A stretch of 18,169 bases of DNA from Castellaniella sp034007085 (GTDB lineage Bacteria; Pseudomonadota; Gammaproteobacteria; Burkholderiales; Burkholderiaceae_B): assembly GCF_034007085.1 (NCBI RefSeq), contig NZ_JAVERO010000035.1:1-18169 (forward strand), given 5' to 3'. Of this stretch, positions 8,685-16,132 are shown in pieces. Numbering within the stretch: position 1 is the first letter of the stretch; each line of letters begins with the position of its first letter. Position numbers and translations under genes: made by a program. Below the pieces are notes generated by a model, which saw only the letters and a list, made by a program, of their open reading frames with translations, searched no databases and was not told the origin of the DNA.

Positions 8685-8693
8685 TGCGACATG

Positions 8694-8723
8694 TTGCGTT
8701 TTCTCATGGATAATACCGATAAT
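8694..8723 (+). promoter_or_regulatory. Candidate sigma-70 promoter for the GGDEF-EAL gene
   Basis: TTGCGT (8694-8699) and GATAAT (8718-8723) are separated by 18 bases in the 121-base gap after ribA. The -10 matches five of six consensus positions and the -35 three of six. If used, it would give a leader of roughly 75-90 bases and let this gene be transcribed independently of ribA. Confidence 0.35.
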
Positions 8724-8805
8724 GACCAACCGTACCTTTGTGTTAAAAATCTCAGATTGAGGTTTTTCCAGCGGACTTCAGCGTGACGACCCATCTGCAC
8801 CTATT

Positions 8806-10974
8806 GTGCCCCGCGTGATGTTCCCCCTGTTCAAGCCCGCTTTGCCACTCTATGTCCAGGCCCCGGGTCCTGACGCAGCCCTGCTGCCTTCGGGACATGT
8901 CGATCGGTCCCACATCCTGGCGCTGATCCGCCTGGGTGATTATGCGCATGACGCCTTTCTGGCCACCGATGCGCATGGCGTCATTGCCTACATGAACCGC
9001 AGCGCCGAACGCCTGTTCGGCTACCGCAAGGGGACAGCCATCGGACTGGATGTCGAAGTGCTGCTGCCCGACATCGGCGAAGTCAATCAACGGTTGCGTC
9101 AGCCTGGCATGCGCGACACCCTGCCGTGGCGTGGCCAGGGCCTGGATCGCCAGCGCCAGCCGCTGATGCTGGCTGGGGCGGTCACGCACATTCCCGCGCC
9201 CACAGGGCACAGCCACCTGTATGTCATGCGTCCGCGCCGGGCAGGTCAGCCCGATACGGACCGTCAGGCCGAACTGGCTTCCCTGGTTTACCGCAGTACC
9301 AGCGAAGGCATGCTGGTGCTGGATCCCAAGGGCTTCATCCTGGACGTCAACCCGGCGTTCGTGAGATTGCGGGGGCGTTCCGAATCAGAGGTCATTGGCC
9401 GGCACGTCCGCTGCCTGAATTCCCCCTGCCACGATCGCGAGTTCTACCGGGCCATGTGGCGCGCGGTGATGGAAACCGGCAGTTGGCAGGGCGAACATTG
9501 GGGCCAGCACGCCAACGGCGAACTCTATCCCGAATGGCTCAGCATCAATACATCCTATGGCGTGGACGACGAAGTCCACCGCCGGGTGATGATCTTTTCC
9601 AACATTGCCGAGATCAAACAGGCCGAGGCCATCATCTGGAAGCAGGCCAATTTCGACCGCTTGACCGACCTGCCCAACCGGCAGATGTTCCATGACCGCC
9701 TGGAACAGAGCATTCGCAAGTCTCGCCGCACCGGCAGCCGCACCGGGCTGCTGTTCCTGGATCTGGACCGTTTCAAGGAAATCAACGATACCCTGGGCCA
9801 TGCCATGGGCGACGAACTGCTGAAGGAAGCCGCCCGGCGGATCAGCGGCTGCGTGCGCCAGAGCGATACCGTGGCCAGGCTGGGGGGTGATGAATTCACG
9901 GTGCTGCTGGACGACATCCGCGAACCGCGCGATGTCGAGCGCCTGGCCCGTAATATCCTGCGTCGGCTGGCAGAACCTTTTCGCCTGGGCGTCGAGACCG
10001 TGTTCATTTCCACCAGCATCGGCATCACGTTCTATCCGGACGATGCCGCCGATGCCGAAACTCTGCTGAACAACGCCGACCAGGCCATGTATGCCGCCAA
10101 GGCCGAGGGCCGCAACCGCAGCTGCTATTTCACGCTGTCGATGCAGGAACAGGCCCAGACCCGCATGCGGCTGGTCAACGATCTGCACCTGGCGCTGGAC
10201 CAGAGCCAGTTCTCGCTGGATTTCCAGCCCATCGTCGATCTGGCCAGCGGCCGTATCGTCAAGGCCGAGACGCTGCTGCGCTGGCACCACCCAGTGCGAG
10301 GGCTGGTCGCGCCCGATGAATTCATTTCCCTGGCCGAGGAAACCGGCATCATCCGATCCATTGGCGACTGGGTTTTTTGCGAGGCCACTCGCCAACTGGC
10401 CGAATGGCGCCGTCAATACGGGCTGGACATCCAGGTCAGCGTCAATATTTCTCCGGCCCAACTGCGTCACGAAGGACTGGATCATGTGTTCTGGCGCAGC
10501 CATCTCGATACGCTGGGCCTGTCGCCCAGCCAGGTGATCGTTGAAATCACCGAAGGCCTGTTGATCGATTCAGGCGATGAACGCATTCAGCGCCAGTTGG
10601 ATGCATTCCATGATGTCGGGATGCAGGTTGCGCTGGACGACTTTGGTACCGGGTATTCCTCGCTGTCCTATCTGCGCAAATTCAACATCGATTTCCTGAA
10701 GATCGACCAGTCCTTCGTGGCCAATCTGGACCCGGACGGCCCGGATCTGGCGTTGTGCGAGGCAGTCATCCTGCTGGCCCACAAGCTGGGCCTGCGCGTG
10801 GTGGCCGAAGGCATTGAAACGCGTGAACAGTATGAACTTCTGGCGGCCGCCGGCTGTGACTATGGCCAGGGCTATTTGTTCGCCAGGCCGCTGCCGCCCA
10901 TCGATTTTGCCCCGCTGCTGGCCAATGGCACGGATCTGCGCCCGGAGGGGGGCTCTGCCTGGGCGGTCTCCTGA
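8806..10974 (+). CDS. Cyclic-di-GMP synthase/phosphodiesterase with PAS-PAS-GGDEF-EAL domains
   Basis: This 722-residue signalling protein should make and/or degrade cyclic-di-GMP. From the GTG at 8806, the domains are: PAS 1 about 35-150, PAS 2 about 160-285 (ending MIFSNIAEIKQAE), GGDEF about 290-450 and EAL about 460-705. The GGDEF motif is intact (360-364), with an inhibitory-site RxxD (Arg351-Asp354) five residues before it. The EAL signature is ETL (488-490) but the metal-binding Glu is kept. The other active-site motifs are also present: NISPAQL, EITE, DDFGTG (611-616), LKIDQSF and VAEGIE (Glu668). No membrane segments are seen, so it is a cytoplasmic sensor; the PAS ligand is unknown. 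Start choice is uncertain: GTG 8806, GTG 8815 and ATG 8818 all lack a clear ribosome-binding site. The 3' end overlaps the opposite-strand glycosyltransferase by 103 bases. Confidence 0.94.
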   Translation: MPRVMFPLFKPALPLYVQAPGPDAALLPSGHVDRSHILALIRLGDYAHDAFLATDAHGVIAYMNRSAERLFGYRKGTAIGLDVEVLLPDIGEVNQRLRQPGMRDTLPWRGQGLDRQRQPLMLAGAVTHIPAPTGHSHLYVMRPRRAGQPDTDRQAELASLVYRSTSEGMLVLDPKGFILDVNPAFVRLRGRSESEVIGRHVRCLNSPCHDREFYRAMWRAVMETGSWQGEHWGQHANGELYPEWLSINTSYGVDDEVHRRVMIFSNIAEIKQAEAIIWKQANFDRLTDLPNRQMFHDRLEQSIRKSRRTGSRTGLLFLDLDRFKEINDTLGHAMGDELLKEAARRISGCVRQSDTVARLGGDEFTVLLDDIREPRDVERLARNILRRLAEPFRLGVETVFISTSIGITFYPDDAADAETLLNNADQAMYAAKAEGRNRSCYFTLSMQEQAQTRMRLVNDLHLALDQSQFSLDFQPIVDLASGRIVKAETLLRWHHPVRGLVAPDEFISLAEETGIIRSIGDWVFCEATRQLAEWRRQYGLDIQVSVNISPAQLRHEGLDHVFWRSHLDTLGLSPSQVIVEITEGLLIDSGDERIQRQLDAFHDVGMQVALDDFGTGYSSLSYLRKFNIDFLKIDQSFVANLDPDGPDLALCEAVILLAHKLGLRVVAEGIETREQYELLAAAGCDYGQGYLFARPLPPIDFAPLLANGTDLRPEGGSAWAVS

Positions 10975-12551
10975 TTGCGCTGCAAGCAATCCGGTGTGGC
11001 GGGCAATACCGCCCAATGCAGATCGATCGTTTTGCCCTTGGGACCGGACCAGGGCACTTCATCCACCCCTTTCCAGGGGGCGGCGTCATACAGGGCCTGC
11101 ACGGCGGGCGCCGGCGCGGCACGGCCCTGTTCGCTGTAGGCAATCAGTGCGCCGCAGCGCAACGCTGTGCCGGGGGAGAACCAGGGGGACTGTGCGTCGT
11201 TGGCGTCGATCCAGACCCGGGTTCCGGGGCCGATATGCACGGCGATATTGCCGCCCAGCCAGGTATTGGAGACCACGACACGCAGGGGCCGTCCCGGTTG
11301 GTGATCCTGCCAGTGCCGCAGTGCGTGCGCGGCCAGTTCCGGCCCGGGATAGGTCGAGCGGGCGGGGTGGCCCGCCCATTGGGCGAGCGGTCCCCGGGCG
11401 GCGGCGTAGCCGACGGCCATCAGGACATGCAATGCCGCCGTCAGGATCAGGATGCGCCGCAGCTGCACGGCTTCGGGGCCGCGCAGCCAGCCCAGGCCAT
11501 AGAAGCCGAACAGCACGAAAAAGGTGCTGCCCCAGGACGCTTCCAGCCGTGAGCCCAGCACCATCGAGATCAGCACTGTGCTGCAAAAGGGGGCCAGGCC
11601 GACCCACAGCAGGAATTGCCGGTCCTGGGCGTCCAGGTCGAACCAGTAGCGCACGGATCTGGCGGCGCCCGCAAAGCGTTCGTCGTTGGCGGCATGGCCT
11701 GCGGCACGGTCGCCCCGGCGCTTGCGCCACAGTGCCCAGGCGGCCAGCGCCAGCACCATGGGCGACAGCCGTCCGGCCTGATCCAGGCTGAAGTCCAGCA
11801 AGTCTTTCAGGGCGGCCAGCCGCCCGCCTGCGGCCAATGAACTGTCGGCGTAGCGCAGCGGTTCGAAATCGTGCTGACCCAGCCACCACAGATGGGGGCT
11901 GAGCACGATCAGGAACACCACGGTCGCGACGGCGATGCCGCGCCAGACGTCGGGGCGGCGCAGCGCCCCGCAGCGCAAGGCGTACAGGAAGAAGGCAGCG
12001 AACTGGATCAGGGCGCTGTATTTGGTCAGCATCGACAGGCCGCCGACCGCGCCCAGCCAGATCCAGTCGCGCATCCGGCCGCCGCGCAGAGCCCGGTGGA
12101 ACAGCCAGATCGAAGCGGTGATCGACCAGAGTTGCGCCGTATTGTGGTTGTAGATCGTGCCGCGCAGCGAAAAATAGGCGGTGACCGAGACCAGCAGGGT
12201 GGCGATCAGGGCCCGGTGAGGCGTGGTGATGTCGCGCCCCAGTTTCCACACGAACCACAGCCCCAGTGCCGAAAAGACCTGGCCCATCAGAAAGGGCAGC
12301 CATACCGGGCGACCCAGCAGTTCCGTGGCCAGGTGCATGAACCAGGAGGGCAGGGGCGGGTGTTTGGTGTAGCCCAGTTCCAGACTGGCGGCCCAGACGA
12401 GTTCTTCCATGCCGTCTAGGTCGGGGGCCGAATGGCTGAGGGCGGACAGCACCGTCCAGAGCGCGACCATGCCCAGCAGGCACAGCAGCACCAAGGCAGT
12501 GCCCGGCGGGCGGGCGAGCAGGGGAATCTTGGGGGGAACAGCCAGACGCAT
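10872..12551 (-). CDS. Membrane glycosyltransferase, GT39/ArnT-like family
   Basis: This is a 559-residue inner-membrane protein with about ten or more hydrophobic segments in its first 400 residues, of the PMT/ArnT-like (GT39, GT-C fold) superfamily. Such enzymes move sugars from polyprenyl-phosphate donors to lipids, proteins or glycans on the periplasmic side. Family signs are the acidic first-loop motif DLDGMEELVW (44-53), where the catalytic acid normally lies, GYTKHPPLPSW (60-70), SLRGTIYNHNTAQLW and the LTKYSALIQF segment. A hydrophilic C-terminal domain follows (VSNTWLGGNIAVHIG). The ATG at 12551 is chosen because the hydrophobic N terminus begins there; longer versions would run into lipA. 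It lacks a Shine-Dalgarno, and a TATACT lies seven bases upstream. The last 34 codons overlap the GGDEF-EAL gene. Donor and acceptor are unknown. Confidence 0.88.
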   Translation of the reverse strand: MRLAVPPKIPLLARPPGTALVLLCLLGMVALWTVLSALSHSAPDLDGMEELVWAASLELGYTKHPPLPSWFMHLATELLGRPVWLPFLMGQVFSALGLWFVWKLGRDITTPHRALIATLLVSVTAYFSLRGTIYNHNTAQLWSITASIWLFHRALRGGRMRDWIWLGAVGGLSMLTKYSALIQFAAFFLYALRCGALRRPDVWRGIAVATVVFLIVLSPHLWWLGQHDFEPLRYADSSLAAGGRLAALKDLLDFSLDQAGRLSPMVLALAAWALWRKRRGDRAAGHAANDERFAGAARSVRYWFDLDAQDRQFLLWVGLAPFCSTVLISMVLGSRLEASWGSTFFVLFGFYGLGWLRGPEAVQLRRILILTAALHVLMAVGYAAARGPLAQWAGHPARSTYPGPELAAHALRHWQDHQPGRPLRVVVSNTWLGGNIAVHIGPGTRVWIDANDAQSPWFSPGTALRCGALIAYSEQGRAAPAPAVQALYDAAPWKGVDEVPWSGPKGKTIDLHWAVLPATPDCLQRNQETAQAEPPSGRRSVPLASSGAKSMGGSGLANK

Positions 12552-12584
12552 GGCCAGGAGTATACCGGGCCGCAGGCGTGCGCG

Positions 12585-12593
12585 TGGTACTAT
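12585..12593 (+). promoter_or_regulatory. Candidate extended -10 promoter for lipA
   Basis: TGG directly followed by TACTAT (TG at 12585-12586, hexamer 12588-12593) has the extended -10 pattern, about 60 bases before the lipA ATG. No good -35 is present at the right distance, so the call is weak. Confidence 0.28.
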
Positions 12594-12654
12594 CGCACAG
12601 GCGCTCGCCGGGGGTGACGGGCGCCCGTTTTCGACCTTTTCCCGCAGGTTTTCC

Positions 12655-13641
12655 ATGACGACCGAAGTCCCCATCATCCGTGCCCGCTCGGGGTCCAAAT
12701 TCATCAGCCCACAAGGCACCAGGGCCGTCAAGGACGGCATGCGCCCCAGCGAACTGACCGAAATCCCCGATTCCGCCCCCAAGCCATCCTGGCTGCGGGT
12801 ACGAATCCCGGCTGGTGCGCGCTATCAGGAAGTCCGCGAAATCGTTGATGCACACAGGCTGAACACGGTCTGCGCCGAATCCAAATGCCCCAATATCGCC
12901 GAATGCTGGGGACGGGGCACGGCCACCCTGATGCTGATGGGCTCGGTCTGTACGCGGGCCTGCAAATTCTGCGCCGTCAGCACCGGCAATCCCCACGGCT
13001 GGCAGGATCACGACGAACCCACCAGCGTTGCCGATGCGGTGGCGCTGATGCAATTGAAATACGTGGTGCTCACTTCGGTCGACCGTGATGACCTGGCCGA
13101 TGGCGGGGCGGGCCACTACGCAGCCTGCATCCGTGCCATCCATGAGCGTTCCCCGAAAACATCGGTCGAGGCCCTGACGCCTGACTTCCGGGGGGATCAC
13201 GGCTGCGTGGAAAAAATCCTGGATGCCGGTCTGACGACGTTCGCCCAGAACGTCGAAACCGTAGAACGCCTCACCCATGTCGTGCGGGATGCGCGCGCCG
13301 GCTACCGCCAGACGCTGGACGTGCTGGCCCACGCCAAGGCCTACGCACCGCACACGCTGACCAAGACCAGCATCATGCTGGGCCTGGGCGAAACGGACCA
13401 GGAAATCGAGCAGGCCATGGACGACATTCGCGCTGCCAATGTCGATATCCTGACGTTCGGCCAGTACATGCGTCCCACGGCCAACCATTTGCCGGTGCGC
13501 CGTTTCGTCACCCCCGATGAATTCCGCGCCTATCGCGATCTGGGCCTGTCCAAGGGTTTCCGCGAGGTCGTCTCCGGCGCCCTGGTGCGTTCCAGCTATC
13601 GTGCCGAGCAGGTGCTGGAAAAGGACAACGTCGGGCTCTGA
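12655..13641 (+). CDS. lipA: Lipoyl synthase (radical SAM)
   Basis: LipA inserts two sulfur atoms into protein-bound octanoyl groups to make the lipoyl cofactor of the 2-oxoacid dehydrogenases and glycine cleavage system. The 328-residue protein carries both expected iron-sulfur clusters. The auxiliary cluster ligands are Cys73, Cys78 and Cys84 (CAESKCPNIAEC) and the radical SAM cluster ligands are Cys99, Cys103 and Cys106 (CTRACKFC). The C-terminal RSSY (312-315) that completes the auxiliary cluster is also present. The ATG at 12655 is supported by homologous N-terminal length; a weak AGG lies upstream. lipB, often directly upstream in related bacteria, is not adjacent: the divergent glycosyltransferase gene sits there instead. 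It ends 12 bases before the convergent LysR gene, with no visible terminator. Confidence 0.97.
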   Translation: MTTEVPIIRARSGSKFISPQGTRAVKDGMRPSELTEIPDSAPKPSWLRVRIPAGARYQEVREIVDAHRLNTVCAESKCPNIAECWGRGTATLMLMGSVCTRACKFCAVSTGNPHGWQDHDEPTSVADAVALMQLKYVVLTSVDRDDLADGGAGHYAACIRAIHERSPKTSVEALTPDFRGDHGCVEKILDAGLTTFAQNVETVERLTHVVRDARAGYRQTLDVLAHAKAYAPHTLTKTSIMLGLGETDQEIEQAMDDIRAANVDILTFGQYMRPTANHLPVRRFVTPDEFRAYRDLGLSKGFREVVSGALVRSSYRAEQVLEKDNVGL

Positions 13642-13653
13642 TCCGCGCGCTGT

Positions 13654-14562
13654 TCAGGCCTGGATCGCAGCGCTGCCAGCCAATTCCCGCGTCAGGCGTT
13701 CCAGGACGTCTGCCAGTTCCTTGCAGGCCGGGCCAGGGAATTCCGGCCGGGCCAATACCCTGTACAGCGTCGCATAACGGTAGCGGCCCTCGGCCAGTGG
13801 CAGGGGGCGCAGCCGGCCATCGGCCAGTTCATCACGAATGCGCAGTTCCGGATACCAGGCAAAGCCCAGGCCGGCGCAGGCAGCGCGGATGGATCCCGTG
13901 ACGTGACTGAAGGTCCAGCGCTGTTCGGCGTTCAGCCAGCCCGCGTCCTGGCGCCGTTTTCCCGAATCCCTGACCACCAGCTGCCGGTGCTGGCGCAGGT
14001 CTGTCCATTCGGCAGGTCGCCCCAGCGCGTGCAAGGGGTGGCTGGGCGCGGCGACCGCCACGAACCGGACCTGCAGCAGGGGTTCGCCACTGAACCCCTG
14101 GGGGATGCGAGGCGTGATGACCAGATCGGCCTCGTGGCGCGCCAGGGCCTCGTCGGTGCCGCTGAGGACGGTTTCCAGGACTTCGATCCGGGTCGAACTG
14201 CAGCTTGCGCTGAATGCAGCCAGGGCTTGCAGCAACAACCAGTCAGGGAACAGGGCATCCACGGCCAGTCGCAGCAGTGATTCGCGGCCAACGGCCAGTT
14301 CGCGTGCTGCCGATTCCAGGTTCTGGGCATGATCGACCAGCAGGCGGGCGCGCTGCAGCAGGACCTGCCCAGCCGGGGTGGGCACGGCGCGCCGTCCTTC
14401 CGTGCGAAAGATACGCAGGCCCAGCCGGTCTTCGAGCCGCTGGATGGAATAGCTGACGGCAGACTGGCTTTTCCCCAGGAATTCGGCGGCCTGTGCATAG
14501 CCACCCTGGTCGATCACGGCCAGCAGGGCCTGCCACCAGGCAATCGGAATGATGTCTTTCAT
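13654..14562 (-). CDS. LysR-family transcriptional regulator
   Basis: This 302-residue DNA-binding regulator has an N-terminal winged helix-turn-helix (about 8-66, containing GGYAQAAEFLGKSQSAVSYS and RLEDRLGLRIF) and a C-terminal LysR substrate-binding domain (about 90-295, opening LLRLAVDALFPDW). It is divergent from the pirin gene, with 93 bases between the starts, an arrangement typical of LysR proteins that control the neighbouring operon and their own gene. Pirin and the FMN reductase are therefore the likely targets. The effector is unknown, possibly a quinone, aromatic compound or oxidant. No Shine-Dalgarno precedes the ATG; instead a perfect inverted repeat ATCTAA-TTT-TTAGAT abuts it, which might allow autorepression. 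Confidence 0.94.
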   Translation of the reverse strand: MKDIIPIAWWQALLAVIDQGGYAQAAEFLGKSQSAVSYSIQRLEDRLGLRIFRTEGRRAVPTPAGQVLLQRARLLVDHAQNLESAARELAVGRESLLRLAVDALFPDWLLLQALAAFSASCSSTRIEVLETVLSGTDEALARHEADLVITPRIPQGFSGEPLLQVRFVAVAAPSHPLHALGRPAEWTDLRQHRQLVVRDSGKRRQDAGWLNAEQRWTFSHVTGSIRAACAGLGFAWYPELRIRDELADGRLRPLPLAEGRYRYATLYRVLARPEFPGPACKELADVLERLTRELAGSAAIQA

Positions 14563-14577
14563 ATCTAATTTTTAGAT
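14563..14577. promoter_or_regulatory. Inverted repeat ATCTAA-TTT-TTAGAT (candidate LysR operator)
   Basis: A perfect 6-bp inverted repeat with a 3-base centre lies immediately before the LysR start codon. It fits the T-N11-A pattern of LysR-type boxes (T14564, A14576). Its position over the expected translation-initiation region suggests autoregulation of the LysR gene. Binding is inferred. Confidence 0.5.
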
Positions 14578-14599
14578 TAAAAAATGTTAGTTTATACGG

Positions 14600-14628
14600 T
14601 TGATCATCCAATTATATGATTTGATAAT
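14600..14628 (+). promoter_or_regulatory. Candidate sigma-70 promoter of the pirin operon
   Basis: TTGATC (14600-14605) and GATAAT (14623-14628) are 17 bases apart, matching four of six and five of six consensus positions. Transcription would start about 20 bases before the pirin ATG. ATTAT (14611-14615) and ATAAT (14624-14628) form a further short inverted repeat overlapping the -10, a possible regulator site. Confidence 0.5.
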
Positions 14629-14655
14629 GACGGTAAGCCATTTCTGGAGCCGATC

Positions 14656-15519
14656 ATGTCTCATCGAGCCATCACCCGGATTTTGCCTGCGCAAGCGACC
14701 CAGGACGGTGCAGGCGTGCGCTTGCTGCGCGCCCTGGGACAGCAGCGGCAGTGCCGCATGGACCCCTTCCTGATGCTGGATGCGTTTTCCTCGGACGACC
14801 CGGACGACTACATCGCGGGGTTTCCGCCCCATCCGCATCGTGGTTTCGAGACCGTGACCTATATCGTCGATGGCCATATGCGCCACCGGGATCATCTGGG
14901 CAACGAAGGCGACCTGAGGGCTGGCGGTGTGCAATGGATGACCGCCGGGCGCGGCATCATCCACGAAGAAATGCCCCAGCAGGAAAACGGCCTGCTGCGC
15001 GGTTTCCAGATCTGGCTGAACCTGCCGGCTGCGGACAAGATGCAGCCTGCGCATTATCGTGACATCCCGGCAGAGACGCTGGCGGTGGCCGAACTGCCGG
15101 AAGGCGGCTTCATCAAACTGATCGCTGGCATCATCCCCTGGACAAGCTGCCCCTTGCAGGGGCCAGGCCAGGGGCATGTCGCGACCCAGCCGCTGATTGC
15201 CGACATCCGGGTCATGCCGGATCAGACGGTAGCCATTCCGGTTCCGTCGACGCACCAGGCGCTGTTGTACGTGTTCGAAGGGCAGTTCGATGCCAATGGT
15301 CAGGCTGTTGTGCCTGGTCACACCGTCTGGTTCGGAGACCAGGGAGACACCCTGCAGATCCAGCCGACGCCCGGATCCGGCGAGAGTGTGCGGGTGCTGC
15401 TGTTGGCCGGCAAGCCCTTGAACGAACCCATTGCCCAGTATGGGCCCTTCGTCATGAACACCCCCGAGGAAATCGAGCAGGCCCTGCGCGATTACCGGGA
15501 CGGTGTGCTGGCGCAGTGA
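14656..15519 (+). CDS. Pirin family protein
   Basis: This 287-residue bicupin of the pirin family is a cytoplasmic metal-binding protein; some members have quercetin 2,3-dioxygenase activity and others act as redox-sensitive regulators. The metal ligands seen in human pirin (two His in HxH, then HxE about 42 residues later) are matched at His59, His61, His103 and Glu105 (PHPHRGFETVTY and IIHEE). The C-terminal half has the second cupin fold and the closing GPFVMNT segment typical of the family. GGAG at 14645-14648 lies seven bases before the ATG. It is first in a two-gene operon with an FMN reductase and divergent from a LysR gene, which suggests a role in handling quinones, flavonoid-like aromatics or redox stress. 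The substrate is not established. Confidence 0.95.
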   Translation: MSHRAITRILPAQATQDGAGVRLLRALGQQRQCRMDPFLMLDAFSSDDPDDYIAGFPPHPHRGFETVTYIVDGHMRHRDHLGNEGDLRAGGVQWMTAGRGIIHEEMPQQENGLLRGFQIWLNLPAADKMQPAHYRDIPAETLAVAELPEGGFIKLIAGIIPWTSCPLQGPGQGHVATQPLIADIRVMPDQTVAIPVPSTHQALLYVFEGQFDANGQAVVPGHTVWFGDQGDTLQIQPTPGSGESVRVLLLAGKPLNEPIAQYGPFVMNTPEEIEQALRDYRDGVLAQ

Positions 15520-15552
15520 ACCATCCAATCTTGATCAACGACAGGAGTCATT

Positions 15553-16128
15553 ATGTCCATTCATGTCCTCGCCATTGGCGGCAGCCTGCGCCAGGGTTCC
15601 TACAACCAGTTGCTGCTTGAACAGGCGCGACGCCAGGCCCCTGATGGCATGGTCATCGAGATGGCCGATCTGTCCGATGTGCCGCTGTACAACGGGGATG
15701 TGCAGGCCCAGGGCTTTCCGGCTTCCGTCCAGCGCCTGGCTGCCCAGGCTGCCCGTGCCGATGCATTCCTGATTGCCACGCCGGAATACAACTATTCGAT
15801 CCCGGGCGTCCTGAAGAACGCCATCGACTGGCTGTCGCGTGTGCCCGAGGCGCCCTTCCAGGGCAAGCCTGCGGCCCTGGCCAGCGCTTCCATGGGAGCG
15901 CTAGGTGGCGCTCGGGCGCAATACCACCTGCGCCAGGTACTGATCTATCTGGACCTGCATGTGCTGAACAAGCCCGAATTGTTCGTGCCTGCCGCGCACG
16001 AGAAATTTTCCGCCGACGGTGAACTGACGGACAGCACGGTCCGCGAAGGGCTGGACCGGCTGCTGGCTGCGCTGGCCGCCCATACGCAGCGACTGCAAGC
16101 GGCTCAGGCCATCGCCGAGGCCGCCTGA
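15553..16128 (+). CDS. NADPH-dependent FMN reductase family protein
   Basis: This 191-residue flavodoxin-fold oxidoreductase has the FMN phosphate-binding loop GSLRQGSYN (10-18) and the isoalloxazine-binding segment PEYNYSIPGVLKNAIDWLSR (77-96). The family includes quinone, azo-dye and chromate reductases (ChrR/YieF-like); two-electron reduction of quinones by NAD(P)H is the usual protective role. AGGAG at 15543-15547 lies before the ATG, 33 bases after the pirin stop, so the two genes form an operon. Although a chrA lies 8 kb away, nothing links the two, and chromate reduction would be a side activity. The stop is four bases from the convergent small exported protein. Confidence 0.94.
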   Translation: MSIHVLAIGGSLRQGSYNQLLLEQARRQAPDGMVIEMADLSDVPLYNGDVQAQGFPASVQRLAAQAARADAFLIATPEYNYSIPGVLKNAIDWLSRVPEAPFQGKPAALASASMGALGGARAQYHLRQVLIYLDLHVLNKPELFVPAAHEKFSADGELTDSTVREGLDRLLAALAAHTQRLQAAQAIAEAA

Positions 16129-16132
16129 ACCG

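Noticed and set aside
12619..12633. The CGGGCGCCCG palindrome plus TTTT before lipA as a terminator or attenuator
   Set aside because: The palindrome has no loop, so only about a 3-bp stem could form. It is more likely chance in GC-rich sequence.
11086..13488. An 800-codon open frame on the minus strand running through the glycosyltransferase and antisense to lipA
   Set aside because: It is a shifted frame of GT39 followed by the antisense of lipA. Its translation is Arg/Gly/Pro-rich without recognisable motifs, as expected by chance in GC-rich DNA.
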